From: Streptomyces sp. NBC_01314
GTDB taxonomy: Bacteria; Actinomycetota; Actinomycetes; Streptomycetales; Streptomycetaceae
Length of the DNA stretch: 64,000 nt
NCBI RefSeq assembly: GCF_041435215.1
Contig: NZ_CP108394.1
Location: 9,982,001-10,046,000, forward strand
Direction of reading: 5' to 3'
Shown: piece by piece, positions 8,899 through 17,135 of the stretch
Layout of the letters: the number at the start of each line of letters is the position of its first letter
How positions within the stretch are numbered: the first letter of the stretch is position 1
Position numbers and translations under genes: made by a program
The notes under the pieces: generated by a model
What the model was told of the DNA's origin: nothing
The model's input: only the letters and a program-made list of their open reading frames with translations
Databases searched by the model: none

Positions 8899-9480
8899 AT
8901 GGTGGCATTCCGTGGTCCGAAGGTGTTGCTGTGGCGATGGCGGCGCAATCCGCTCAGAAGACGCAGCGACCGGCTCGAGTCCTGGGTCGTGCTGATCACC
9001 TGGGCCCTGACGCTGTTCGGCGGGGTGGTCATGGGCCTCATGGCCGCCGACTCCGTCGAGTCAGGCCTCGCCCGGCAGCGCGCCGAGTGGCGGCCCGTCG
9101 GCGCGGTCCTCACCGAGGACGCGCCGGAGCCGTCCGGCCCGAACGGGACGGGCACGGAGAAGGTGTGGGCGAAGGTGCGCTGGACGGCACCGGGCGGCTC
9201 CGCCCACGAGGGGCAGGCCCGGGTCGATCCCGCCAGCCTGATGGGAGCCCCGGTCACCGTCTGGACGGACTCCGAGGGCCTTCTGGTCACCAAGCCGGCC
9301 AGCGAGTCCCAGGCCCGGTTGCGCGCCGCGCTCGTCGGTGGTCTCGCGGGTGTGTTCGTGGCAGCCGTGCCCTTCGTGGGCGGCCGGTTCGTACGCGGCC
9401 GTATGGAGCGGCGGCGGATGGAGCAGTGGGACGAGGAGTGGCAGAGGATCGGCCCGCTCTGGGAACGCAAGATCTGGTGA
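8899..9480 (+). CDS. Rv1733c-family membrane protein
   Basis: A 193-residue two-pass membrane protein. The cytoplasmic N-terminus carries W-R-W-R-R-N-P-L-R-R-R-S-D-R-L-E-S-W, the typical start of actinobacterial Rv1733c-like proteins. TM1 is about 29-50, an external domain of about 90 residues follows, and TM2 is about 143-161 before a basic tail. ATG at 8899 has GAGGGAGGGTG upstream; the longer frame from 8776 lacks a site. The function of the family is unknown. The gene stands alone and converges on the PL3 pectate lyase. Confidence 0.8.
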   Translation: MVAFRGPKVLLWRWRRNPLRRRSDRLESWVVLITWALTLFGGVVMGLMAADSVESGLARQRAEWRPVGAVLTEDAPEPSGPNGTGTEKVWAKVRWTAPGGSAHEGQARVDPASLMGAPVTVWTDSEGLLVTKPASESQARLRAALVGGLAGVFVAAVPFVGGRFVRGRMERRRMEQWDEEWQRIGPLWERKIW

Positions 9481-9510
9481 GAACGGGCGGGGCGTGAACG
9501 GGCGGGGCGT
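9481..9510 (+). repeat. Two exact tandem copies of a 15-bp unit
   Basis: GAACGGGCGGGGCGT occurs at 9481-9495 and again at 9496-9510, immediately after the stop codon of the Rv1733c-like gene. It looks like a simple local duplication. Confidence 0.7.
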
Positions 9511-9544
9511 GGACGTGACGGCGACCGTCCCGCGCACGGCCGAA

Positions 9545-9584
9545 CGGCCGGACGAGGCCCGTGGGGGAAGGCTTCGTCCGGCCG
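9545..9584. terminator. Strong bidirectional hairpin terminator
   Basis: Arms of 15 bases at 9545-9559 and 9570-9584 pair with one mismatch around a 10-base loop, between the convergent Rv1733c-like and PL3 pectate lyase genes. Confidence 0.75.
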
Positions 9585-9617
9585 CCGGGGGGACTCACCG
9601 GTGGGTGATGAGCGGTC

Positions 9618-10400
9618 TCACCTGTAGGTGATGTCCGAGGAGGAGTACAGGCAGTTGGTGCTGTCGGGGCCGGTGCCGGCGCTGTCGTTGTTGTTGTACT
9701 TCTGGCACGGGACGACCTTGCGGCCGCTGTCGTTGAGGATCGTGATCTTCCGCAGGGTCGCCACGTCGCCCCGGTTGACGTTGATGCCGACGAGCCGCGC
9801 GGTGGAGCCCGTCCCGGTCACCTCGATGTTGTTGAGGTTCACCTTGCGGGTGTACTGCGTGGAGCAGTCGCCGCACGAGCGGTACAGCGTCTTGAACTCG
9901 CTGACCGCGAAGTTGGAGATGTTCAGGGTGCCGGGCCCGTTGTGCTGGAAGACCTTGTCCGCCGCCTTCTTGGCGCCGCCGCCGGTCACCGTGTAGGTGG
10001 AGCCGCCGCGGAAGGTCGCCGCGTCCTCGCCGACGTCCTCCCACCACACGTTCTGCAGCGTGCAGTTGCCCTCGCAGTGGATGCCGTCGGCGCCGGGCTT
10101 GCCGATGATGACGTTCTTCAGCGTCGCGCCGTTCGCGAGCTTGAAGATCGGGTCCTGGCCCTCTTCCTGGTCGTCGCCGGCCAGGGCGCCGCTGCCGTAG
10201 TAGCGGACCATGCCGCCGTCCCTGGTGCCGGACACCGAGATGGTGGAGGACACCGGCTGGCTGTTCGTGGGCGTGGGCCAGGTGGCGGCACTCGCCGGAG
10301 TGGCCCCGCTGATCATGATCATGCCAAACGAGAGGCTGAACGCGGCGAGCGTGCCGGTCAGCGCGCGCGTGCGGACACGCGGACGTGCTGCAGAAGTCAT
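9618..10400 (-). CDS. Secreted pectate lyase, PL3 family
   Basis: A 260-residue secreted enzyme. The Sec signal peptide (about 1-38) ends in A-T-P-A-S-A-A. The mature part begins W-P-T-P-T and has the compact PL3 beta-helix pattern, with D-G-I-H-C-E-G-N-C, V-W-W-E-D-V-G-E-D-A-A-T-F and the later S-C-G-D-C cysteine pairs. It cleaves polygalacturonate by Ca-dependent beta-elimination outside the cell. I chose the ATG at 10400 (AAGGA upstream) rather than one 14 codons earlier. It sits 38 bp downstream of the PL1 lyase start-to-stop unit on the same strand, so the two lyases probably form an operon. Confidence 0.93.
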   Translation of the reverse strand: MTSAARPRVRTRALTGTLAAFSLSFGMIMISGATPASAATWPTPTNSQPVSSTISVSGTRDGGMVRYYGSGALAGDDQEEGQDPIFKLANGATLKNVIIGKPGADGIHCEGNCTLQNVWWEDVGEDAATFRGGSTYTVTGGGAKKAADKVFQHNGPGTLNISNFAVSEFKTLYRSCGDCSTQYTRKVNLNNIEVTGTGSTARLVGINVNRGDVATLRKITILNDSGRKVVPCQKYNNNDSAGTGPDSTNCLYSSSDITYR

Positions 10401-10438
10401 GTCCCGATTCCTTCTGTGGTCCGAGCGGATAGGGGGTG

Positions 10439-11416
10439 TCACAGCTTTCCGGCGCCCGCGCCCGACGTCACCGAGGCGACGACGGAGGAGGCGGGCTCGG
10501 CGGTGTAGCCGTAGGGCGGGGCGGTGAAGCTCCCCACCCGGGAGATCTCGGTGGCGGCCCCACCGAGGTCGTTGCCGCGCAGATTCGCGTAGCCGTCCAC
10601 GTCACTGCTGCGGTTCGTGGTGACCGCGACTCCCGTGTTGCGGAAGACGTTGTTCTCCACGAGCATCTGGGCGCCCATGCGCGAGTGGCAGGCGGTCTCG
10701 GCGCCGTCGACGTAGTTGTTGTAGAAGTGCCCGGTGCCGAAGCGCAGGCTGGGGATGCGCGAGTAGACGTTGCTGAAGTGGTTGTGATGGAAGGTCACCT
10801 TCAGGTGCCCGGTGTCCTCGGAGGCGTTGTTGTCGCTGTGGCCGACGAGTGAGCCCTTGAAGTGCTCCTTGAAGGTGTTCCAGGACACCGTCACGTTGTC
10901 CGAGCCGTGGTTGATGTCCAGCAGACCGTCGTAATAGTCCTTGTCGTGCGTGCGGTCCGCGGAGAAGGAGTTGTGGTCGATCCACACCTTCGTGGACTCC
11001 TGGACCGTGATCCCGTCGGCGGGCGCGACCGGCTTGCTGATGTTCAGGTTGCGGACGACGACGTTGGTCTCTTCCTTGATCCGCAGGCCGCCGCCGGTGA
11101 ACCCGGACGACGAACCCACGCCCAGCACCGTCGTGTTGGAGCCGAGGTCCACCTGGCCGCTCAGCGGGATCAGGCCGCTCACGCGGACGACCTTGGCCGC
11201 GTTGCCGGTCACGGCGCTCTTGAAGGCGGCGAGCGTCGAGACCGTGACCGGGGTGGTGCTGCCGCCGCCGGTGGTCCCGGCGCCGTAGCCGATCGGGGAG
11301 GTCTCCGCCGCTCCCGCGGAGTGCGGTAGGGCGAGGACGGCGGCTGTCGCCAGGGCGGCCGCCGCGGCCACCAGGGCTGATCTTTGCGTCTGTGTACGTG
11401 GGGGGACGGTACGCAT
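10439..11416 (-). CDS. Secreted pectate lyase, PL1 family
   Basis: A 325-residue secreted beta-helix lyase. The signal peptide (about 1-36) ends P-H-S-A-G-A. The PL1 hallmark V-W-I-D-H is at 144-148, D-G-L-L-D-I-N-H-G-S-D-N-V-T follows, and the substrate-binding or catalytic Arg region R-I-P-S-L-R-F-G lies at 220-227. It degrades pectate extracellularly and complements the PL3 enzyme. I chose the ATG at 11416 because AAGGGA lies 9 bases upstream; ATG codons 14 residues earlier have no site. It is the first gene of the pectinolytic pair, and its upstream gap contains palindromic candidate operators. Confidence 0.94.
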   Translation of the reverse strand: MRTVPPRTQTQRSALVAAAAALATAAVLALPHSAGAAETSPIGYGAGTTGGGSTTPVTVSTLAAFKSAVTGNAAKVVRVSGLIPLSGQVDLGSNTTVLGVGSSSGFTGGGLRIKEETNVVVRNLNISKPVAPADGITVQESTKVWIDHNSFSADRTHDKDYYDGLLDINHGSDNVTVSWNTFKEHFKGSLVGHSDNNASEDTGHLKVTFHHNHFSNVYSRIPSLRFGTGHFYNNYVDGAETACHSRMGAQMLVENNVFRNTGVAVTTNRSSDVDGYANLRGNDLGGAATEISRVGSFTAPPYGYTAEPASSVVASVTSGAGAGKL

Positions 11417-11626
11417 GCGGGTGCGTCCCTTCAGGGAGAGCTGACGGGCCATGTACATGAATACAGTTCACTTATTTGACCGACGCACGCGAGCGGTACG
11501 GGTGCGTCGTGGATCTCGATGGTGCAGGTGGAGCGGTTTCCCAACGGGTGCCTGACGTCGGCGTGCGTGGCCCCTGGGGCGGGACAGCGGCAGCCGGTTC
11601 ACACTGCTGAACGGAACGTAGAGGGC

Positions 11627-11656
11627 AAGCGCTTTCTAGTCAACGCTTTGCGCAAA
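11627..11656. promoter_or_regulatory. Two adjacent palindromes, candidate LacI-type operators
   Basis: AAGCGCTT at 11627-11634 and TTTGCGCAAA at 11647-11656 have centres 21 bp apart, about two helical turns. Such CG-centred palindromes are typical LacI-family half-site pairs. They lie about 210-240 bp upstream of both divergent genes. Confidence 0.45.
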
Positions 11657-11761
11657 AGACATTGGGCCAGGCCTGGTGGGAGGGCCGGCCGGGATCGGTG
11701 GGTGCGCAGGCGGGCGCGGGCCGGGCGCGGCAGGCCGGCGTCAGCGAATTCTTTCGACGTG

Positions 11762-11775
11762 TGGGAGCGCTTCCA
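11762..11775. promoter_or_regulatory. CebR-like operator
   Basis: TGGGAGCGCTTCCA differs at one position from the known Streptomyces CebR box TGGGAGCGCTCCCA, which represses cellulose and cello-oligosaccharide genes. It lies about 90 bp upstream of the CBM2-bearing esterase, consistent with induction by cello-oligosaccharides. The match was made from memory of the consensus. Confidence 0.65.
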
Positions 11776-11865
11776 TGGCGACCATGTGCATGTCACGATC
11801 ACCTCCTGCTGACCCGAACCGACTTCTCTCCTTCCGCCGAACCCGTCACAGGAAGGCACAACGAC

Positions 11866-13191
11866 GTGACCCTCACCCCCCACGACCGGGCGCGCGGACC
11901 GCTGCGTTCGTTACTCGTCGCGCTGCTGGGAGCGCTGGTGCCGTTGCTCGCGGCCACGCTCCTGACCGCGCCCGCGGCCGCCGCGGCGGACGCGAAGGCC
12001 GAGGCGGCCCCCCGGGCCGCGCTCACCGAGATCACGGGCTTCGGCACGAACCCCAGCAATCTGCAGATGTACCTGTACGTGCCGGACAGCGTCACCGCCG
12101 ACCCGGCGATCGTGGTGGCCGTGCACTACTGCACCGGCTCGGGGCCGGCGATGTACAGCGGCACCGAGTACGCCTCGCTGGCGGACCGGTACGGGTTCAT
12201 CGTCGTGTACCCGTCCGTCACCCGTAGCAGCAAGTGCTTCGACGTCGCCTCCCCGCAGGCGCTGACCCGCGGCGGCGGCAGCGACCCCGTGGGCATCAAG
12301 TCCATGGTCGACTGGACCGTCCGCACCTACGACGCCGACACCGACCGTGTCTTCGCCACCGGCATCTCCTCCGGCGCGATGATGACCAACGTCCTCCTCG
12401 GTGACTACCCCGACGTGTTCGCCGCCGGCGCCGCCTTCGCGGGCGTCCCCTTCGCCTGCTTCGCCACCACCAACGGCTCCGAGTGGAACAGCGACTGCGC
12501 GAACGGCACCATCACCCGCACCCCGCAGGCCTGGGGCGACCTCGTCCGCGGGGCCTATCCCGGCTACAACGGACCCCGGCCCCGCATGCAGTTGTGGCAC
12601 GGCACCACGGACGACGTACTGCGCTACCCGAACTTCGGCGAGGAGATAAAGCAGTGGACCGACGTGCACGGTGTCGGCCAGACACCGGCCGCCACCGACT
12701 CGCCCCAGTCCGGCTGGACCCGCACCCGCTACGGCGGCACCGGTGACCGTGCCCCCGTCGAGGCCATCAGCCTTCAGGGCACCGGCCACAACCTCTACGC
12801 CTGGGGCATGGCCGAGCGCGTCCTCACCTTCTTCGGCCTCAACGGATCCGGCCCCGCGCCCCAGCCTCCGGCCGGCCCCTGCAAGGTGACCGTCACCACC
12901 AACGCCTGGAGCACGGGCCTGACCGCGTCCGTGACCGTCACCAACACCGGTACGACGGCGGTCAACGGCTGGCAACTGGGCTTCACCCTGCCCTCCGGAC
13001 AGACCGTCACCAACGGCTGGGGCGCCACCTACAGCCCGGCGAGCGGTGCCGTGACCGCGACCAACGCGACGTACAACGCCGCGATCGCCCCCGGCGCGAG
13101 CGTCAGCATCGGCTACCAGGCCAACCACACCGGCAACAGCGCCGCACCCTCGGCGTACTCGCTCAACGGGACGGCGTGCACGACCGGTTGA
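11866..13191 (+). CDS. Secreted CE1/PHB-depolymerase-type esterase with CBM2
   Basis: A 441-residue secreted enzyme. The Sec signal (about 1-41) ends in an Ala-rich stretch. An alpha/beta-hydrolase esterase domain (about 55-330) carries the nucleophile elbow G166-I-S168-S-G170 and a late G-T-G-H-N-L-Y His motif. A CBM2 cellulose-binding domain occupies about 342-441, with its paired Cys near each end. The likely role is acetylxylan or feruloyl esterase acting on plant cell wall. GTG at 11866 follows AGGAAGG; the longer frame lacks a site. The CebR-like box upstream and the pectate lyases opposite support a biomass-degradation role. Confidence 0.9.
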   Translation: MTLTPHDRARGPLRSLLVALLGALVPLLAATLLTAPAAAAADAKAEAAPRAALTEITGFGTNPSNLQMYLYVPDSVTADPAIVVAVHYCTGSGPAMYSGTEYASLADRYGFIVVYPSVTRSSKCFDVASPQALTRGGGSDPVGIKSMVDWTVRTYDADTDRVFATGISSGAMMTNVLLGDYPDVFAAGAAFAGVPFACFATTNGSEWNSDCANGTITRTPQAWGDLVRGAYPGYNGPRPRMQLWHGTTDDVLRYPNFGEEIKQWTDVHGVGQTPAATDSPQSGWTRTRYGGTGDRAPVEAISLQGTGHNLYAWGMAERVLTFFGLNGSGPAPQPPAGPCKVTVTTNAWSTGLTASVTVTNTGTTAVNGWQLGFTLPSGQTVTNGWGATYSPASGAVTATNATYNAAIAPGASVSIGYQANHTGNSAAPSAYSLNGTACTTG

Positions 13192-13214
13192 CGGGCCCTG
13201 ACCTTCGTCTCGCT

Positions 13215-13290
13215 CCGACCGACCGACCGACCCACCGACCCACCGACCCACCGGCCGACCAACCGGCCCGCCCGACCGAACCGACCGCCC
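13215..13290 (+). repeat. Low-complexity CCGA/CCCA tetranucleotide tract
   Basis: About 75 bp of near-repeating CCGA, CCCA and CCAA units follow the esterase stop and precede its terminator. It is a slippage-prone, purine-poor tract, and I see no coding role. Confidence 0.6.
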
Positions 13291-13292
13291 GT

Positions 13293-13323
13293 CCGGGCGC
13301 GCGCCGACGAGGCGCGCGCCCGG
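13293..13323. terminator. Perfect 13-bp hairpin terminator
   Basis: CCGGGCGCGCGCC (13293-13305) and GGCGCGCGCCCGG (13311-13323) pair perfectly around GACGA, between the esterase and the SGNH hydrolase gene, so the latter probably has its own promoter or depends on readthrough. Confidence 0.75.
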
Positions 13324-13364
13324 CCCTCGTTCGTCCCGCCCGACCTCCGCAGAAAGGCCCGCAC

Positions 13365-14729
13365 TTGCGACCGCCCAGCAGCCCACAGCCCGTCAAGCCG
13401 TCGAGCGGGGCGCCGTTCGCGACCGTGATCGCCACCTGCGTCCTCGCCCTGGCCCTCGTGGTGGCGTCGTCCGCCGTTGTCGCCCTGGTCGGGAGCCCGC
13501 GGCGGACGGACGGGGCCGGTGCCGGGGACACGGCGTCGTCCGCCCGGCACTGGGTGAACACCTGGTCGGCGATGCCGCAGCTCACCGAGCCGGGCAACAT
13601 GCCCCCGGCGCCGTTCACCGGGGAGCGGGCCGTGCTGGTCGACACCACCCTGCGGCAGACCGTCCGCGTCACCACCGGCGGCGACCGCGTCCGGCTGCGC
13701 TTCTCCAACGCCTTCGGCGGCAGCGCGCTGCCGCTGACCGCCGTGACGGTGGCCCTCCCGCTGGGCGGGCAGGCCGGGGTCGCGGCGATCGAACCCGGTA
13801 CCTCCCGGACGGTGACCTTCAGCGGCCGGGGGTCGACGACCGTGCCGGTCGGCGCCCAAGTGGTCTCGGACCCCCTGGACTTCACGCTGAGGCCGGGCAC
13901 CAACCTGACCGTGACGGCGTACCTGGCCGAGGGCCAGGCGTCTCTCGCCCTCACCTCGCACCCCGGCTCCCGCACCACCTCGTACCTCCGCCACGGCGAC
14001 CGCACCGAGGACACGGAACTGCCCGGCGCGACCCCGACCAACCACTGGTATCTGCTCAGCGACATCGAGGTGTTGTCGCGGCCCGCCACGACCTCGGTCG
14101 CCGTTCTCGGTGACTCGCTCACCGACGGCCGGGGCTCCACCACCAACGGCAACAACCGCTGGCCCGACCAGCTCTTCGACCGCCTCCAGCAGCGGCCCGG
14201 CACCCGGCACATCGCCGTGGTGAACCTGGCGGCCGGCGGCAATCGCGTCCTCAACGACGGCCTCGGCCCCAACGCCCTCGCCCGCCTGGACCGCGACATC
14301 CTCGCGCACAGCGCAGTCGAGCAGCTGATCGTCTTCGAGGGCGTCAACGACCTCGGCACCGCCGAGGCCACCCCCGCCGCCCAACAGCGCGTCACCGCCG
14401 ACCTCATCGCCGCCTACGAGCAGATCATCGTGCGCGCCCACGCCCAGGGCATCCGCGTCCACGGCGCGACCCTCCTGCCCTTCGGCGGCAACACCCCCTA
14501 CGACGACACCGCCGGACACCGCGAGGCGGCGCGGCAGGTCGTCAACACCTGGATCCGCACCAGCGGCCGCTTCGACGCCGTCCTCGACTTCGACCGAGCG
14601 GTCCGCGACCCGGGCGACCCGAGCCGCCTCCTCCCCGCTCTCCACGACGGCGACTGGCTGCACCTCAACCCGGAGGGCTACCGAGTCCTCGCCGAGGCGG
14701 TTCCGGCCCGCCTGTTGCAGCGGAAGTGA
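13365..14729 (+). CDS. Secreted SGNH/GDSL esterase
   Basis: A 454-residue SGNH hydrolase. The N-terminal signal/TM segment is about 18-43. A beta-rich N-terminal domain (about 60-235) is followed by the catalytic domain with block I G-D-S-L-T-D (Ser251), block II Gly in L-A-A-G-G-N-R, block III G-V-N-D-L-G and block V D-W-L-H-L-N-P (catalytic Asp/His). TTG at 13365 follows AGAAAGG with 7 bases; no ATG or GTG with a site is available, and the track upstream runs through the terminator. It is similar to secreted GDSL lipase/esterases acting on carbohydrate esters, and follows the CE1-CBM2 esterase. Confidence 0.87.
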   Translation: MRPPSSPQPVKPSSGAPFATVIATCVLALALVVASSAVVALVGSPRRTDGAGAGDTASSARHWVNTWSAMPQLTEPGNMPPAPFTGERAVLVDTTLRQTVRVTTGGDRVRLRFSNAFGGSALPLTAVTVALPLGGQAGVAAIEPGTSRTVTFSGRGSTTVPVGAQVVSDPLDFTLRPGTNLTVTAYLAEGQASLALTSHPGSRTTSYLRHGDRTEDTELPGATPTNHWYLLSDIEVLSRPATTSVAVLGDSLTDGRGSTTNGNNRWPDQLFDRLQQRPGTRHIAVVNLAAGGNRVLNDGLGPNALARLDRDILAHSAVEQLIVFEGVNDLGTAEATPAAQQRVTADLIAAYEQIIVRAHAQGIRVHGATLLPFGGNTPYDDTAGHREAARQVVNTWIRTSGRFDAVLDFDRAVRDPGDPSRLLPALHDGDWLHLNPEGYRVLAEAVPARLLQRK

Positions 14730-14934
14730 GCGGCTCGGCCCGGCCGCCGGTGGGAAACCCGCCTGGACCGACCGGTGGTACTGCTCGGGTACGCGCACCT
14801 CGCCCCCGGGTTCCCGGGCCGTGTACCGGGCCCACGAAGGGGCGCGCAGCGCTTCACGGCCCAGCGGGACCGCGTCACGGCGAGGTCCGGCCCTCGGGCG
14901 GTGGGGGACCGCGTCCACCGGGTGGGTGGGGTGG

Positions 14935-14964
14935 TGGATGCCAGGGGCGAGGCCCTGGCATCCA
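14935..14964. terminator. 12-bp perfect hairpin terminator
   Basis: TGGATGCCAGGG (14935-14946) and CCCTGGCATCCA (14953-14964) pair perfectly around a 6-base loop, between the convergent SGNH and ferredoxin reductase genes. Confidence 0.75.
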
Positions 14965-14981
14965 TGAACAGTTTGTTGACT

Positions 14982-16406
14982 TCAGGGGTGGCGCCCGTGT
15001 GCGTTGGCAGTGCGGGTCGGTGGGGGCTGATCGCGCGGTTCCCCGTGCCCATGGAGGGGCACGCTGCCGCGTGCGGCGGTCATCAGCGACTCCCAGTCCG
15101 GAAGTTTCACCACGCCTCTGCCCAGTGAGGCTCCCCATGTCGCCTCGGCCCTCTCGATCGCCTGCCAGCCCGGCCACTCGACCGGTGCGCAGCCCGCCGC
15201 GCTCAGCTCCGGCAGCGGGTCGTCCGGCACGTTTCCGGTCGCCAGCGCCGACGCGTCCTCCAGCAGTGACGTCGCCGTCTCCTTGGCGCAGGGGCGGTTG
15301 GTGCCGATCACCCCGGTCGGGCCGCGCTTGATCCAGCCGGCCACATACTCGCCCGGAGAGGGGACGCCTTCGCGGAGTACGCGGCCCGCGGTGTGCGGGA
15401 CCGTGCCGTGGGCCGGGTCGAAGGGGAGGCCGTCGACGGGGACGCCCCGGTAGCCGACCGAGCGGAGCACGAGCTGGGCCTCGATCTCCTCGTACCGGCC
15501 GGTGCCGGTCAGACCGCCGTGGCCGTCGGGTTCCGTGCGCTCCAGGCGGACACCGCAGACCCGGTCGCCGTCGGCGAGGAGGGCGACGGGGCGCAGGAAG
15601 AAGCGCAGGCGGATGCGGTGGCGGCCGGGCGGGGCGGGCGCGGTGGCCCAGCCACGCAGGACCTCGACGTTGCGGCGCCGGGCGGCGGGGAGGGACGACG
15701 GGTCGACGTAGTCCGGGTCCAGTTCCAGCTCGGCCGGGTTGACGCTCACCTGGGTGTCCGGGAGGGTGCTCAGCTCGCGCAGCTCCTTCGTGGTGAAGCG
15801 GGCCTGCGAAGGCCCCCGGCGGCCCACCATGTGGACGCGGGTGACCTCGCTGGCGGCGAGGGAGGTGAGCGCGGCCTGGGGCATGTCCGTGGGGCTCAGC
15901 TCGGCCGCGCCGCGCGCGAGCATACGGGTGACGTCCACCGCGACGTTGCCGACGCCGATGACCACGGCGGTCCGAGCCCCGAGGGCGGGCCCGTCGAACA
16001 GGCAGCCCGCGGCGTCCGGGTGCGCGCTGTACCAGGAGACGAACTCGGTCGCCGACCAGCTGCCGCGCAGCTCCTCGCCCGGGATGTCGAGCCGGCGGTC
16101 GGCGGCGGCGCCCACGCAGTACACGACCGCGTGGTACAGCTCCCGCAGCCGGGCGGCCGGCACCCCGTCCGGGCCCACCCGCACACCGCCGAGGAACCGC
16201 ACCCGCTCGTGCTCCAGCACGGCACGCAGATTGTTCTGCAGCGACTTGATCTTCTCGTGGTCCGGCGCCACCCCGTAGCGCACCAGGCCGTACGGGCACG
16301 GCAGCCGGTCCAGTACGTCGACGAGCACGTCCGGGTCCTGCTGGACGAGGCTCTGAGCGGTGTAGCACCCGCTCGGCCCCGAACCGACGACGGCGACACG
16401 CAGCAC
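14982..16406 (-). CDS. FAD-dependent ferredoxin--NADP reductase (FprA-like)
   Basis: A 474-residue adrenodoxin-reductase-type flavoprotein. The FAD motif G8-S-G-P-S-G13 is at the N-terminus. The NADP-binding V-I-G-V-G-N-V-A-V-D-V-T-R-M and G-R-R-G-P-S-Q-A-R-F segments follow, then V-A-G-W-I-K-R-G-P-T-G-V-I-G-T-N near the C-terminus. It transfers electrons from NADPH to ferredoxins serving P450s or other oxygenases. I chose GTG at 16406 because AAGGAG lies 7 bases upstream. The open frame continues about 150 codons further but crosses the opposite-strand DUF6214-like gene. The last 28 or so residues are Pro/His/Arg-rich and are encoded by a dispersed repeat element, so the native C-terminus may have been replaced. 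Confidence 0.9.
   Translation of the reverse strand: MLRVAVVGSGPSGCYTAQSLVQQDPDVLVDVLDRLPCPYGLVRYGVAPDHEKIKSLQNNLRAVLEHERVRFLGGVRVGPDGVPAARLRELYHAVVYCVGAAADRRLDIPGEELRGSWSATEFVSWYSAHPDAAGCLFDGPALGARTAVVIGVGNVAVDVTRMLARGAAELSPTDMPQAALTSLAASEVTRVHMVGRRGPSQARFTTKELRELSTLPDTQVSVNPAELELDPDYVDPSSLPAARRRNVEVLRGWATAPAPPGRHRIRLRFFLRPVALLADGDRVCGVRLERTEPDGHGGLTGTGRYEEIEAQLVLRSVGYRGVPVDGLPFDPAHGTVPHTAGRVLREGVPSPGEYVAGWIKRGPTGVIGTNRPCAKETATSLLEDASALATGNVPDDPLPELSAAGCAPVEWPGWQAIERAEATWGASLGRGVVKLPDWESLMTAARGSVPLHGHGEPRDQPPPTRTANAHGRHP
15021..15063. repeat. Dispersed palindromic repeat, copy 1
   Basis: Contains the CGCGCGGTTCCCCG core with the stem CGTGCCC (15044-15050) / GGGCACG (15057-15063). The same core occurs at 25751 and 45381. 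This copy lies inside the 3' end of the ferredoxin reductase gene. Confidence 0.6.
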
Positions 16407-16564
16407 GGCGGAACTCCTTACGCGAGGAGATCGCTGATGCCTCAAGGATCGCACCGCGGGGCCCGCCGGGGGAGGGGTGCGCGGGCGAGGGAAGGGGTGC
16501 TGAGCCGTCGGGGTGCCGTGCGCCCCCGGTACGCGTGGCAATGCGCAGTGAATGTGATCATGCG

Positions 16565-16579
16565 CATACGTTGCGTATG
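16565..16579. promoter_or_regulatory. Palindrome overlapping a start codon
   Basis: CATACG-TTG-CGTATG is a perfect inverted repeat whose last base is the first base of the GTG start at 16579. A protein or RNA stem here would directly affect expression of the downstream gene; it also lies about 160 bp upstream of the divergent ferredoxin reductase start. Confidence 0.5.
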
Positions 16580-17109
16580 TGCTGGAAGCATCCTTTCTCA
16601 ATCTTTCCGATCGCCACTGGCAGGACGGCACGGTGACCGTGCGGCCCGCGTGGGAGGTGCAGGAGCACGACGGCGCCACGGCCTGGTTCAACGCGAGGCT
16701 GGCCTTCCCGGACGGCGCCGCGGTCGAGGTGCTCGCCGTGGTCTGCGGGGGCCGTCTGTCCCTGGAGGACGTGCGCGCCCAGCCGCCGCTGTCCCTGGAC
16801 GACCTGGCGGAGCTGGCCGACTGGATCGAGAGCCCGCTGTTCGAGGCGTGCGGCACCACGCCCGAGTTCCCCGACGAGGAGCTGCCGGAGACCTCGTACG
16901 GACCCGGGCGCCGGGCCAGGCCCGCGTGGCCGCGCGGGGTGGAGGGGCGGCGGCTGGTGGCCGAGGAGTACCTCGCGGCGCAGCGGTCCGGCTACGACCC
17001 GGTCCTCGCCGTGATGTGCGCGACCGGGCACAGCCGCCGCAAGTCGCTCCGGATGATCGCCGGAGCGCGCGACGAGGGCCTGCTCGGCCCCCGCCACGCC
17101 CGGCGCTGA
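16579..17109 (+). CDS. Conserved Streptomyces protein of unknown function (DUF6214-like)
   Basis: A 176-residue soluble protein. GTG at 16579 is the only plausible start, and no clear ribosome binding site precedes it, which fits a leaderless transcript. An N-terminal half rich in W, V and E (W-E-V-Q-E-H-D-G-A-T-A-W-F-N-A-R-L) is followed by a helical C-terminus with S-R-R-K-S-L-R-M-I-A-G-A-R-D-E-G-L-L, which resembles a small helix-turn-helix. The latter suggests nucleic-acid binding, but this is inference. The family assignment to DUF6214 is from memory. It converges on the DUF305 gene. Confidence 0.72.
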   Translation: MLEASFLNLSDRHWQDGTVTVRPAWEVQEHDGATAWFNARLAFPDGAAVEVLAVVCGGRLSLEDVRAQPPLSLDDLAELADWIESPLFEACGTTPEFPDEELPETSYGPGRRARPAWPRGVEGRRLVAEEYLAAQRSGYDPVLAVMCATGHSRRKSLRMIAGARDEGLLGPRHARR

Positions 17110-17135
17110 GCCCGGAGTCGGGCCGGCCGCCCCGG

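Larger units (their letters stand above)
11417..11865. other. Divergent promoter region of polysaccharide-degradation genes
   Basis: This 449-bp gap separates the PL1/PL3 lyases from the CE1-CBM2 esterase. It contains AAGCGCTT (11627-11634), TTTGCGCAAA (11647-11656) and a CebR-like box (11762-11775). The open frame through it lacks a ribosome binding site and is not a gene. Confidence 0.6.

Noticed and set aside
13215..13290. CCGA/CCCA tract as a CRISPR or functional repeat array
   Set aside because: Units are 4 bp with no spacers; simple low-complexity sequence.
11911..13386. 491-residue open frame antisense to the CE1-CBM2 esterase
   Set aside because: Gly/Val/Arg-rich shadow of a GC-biased gene; the sense strand encodes a complete enzyme with a signal peptide.
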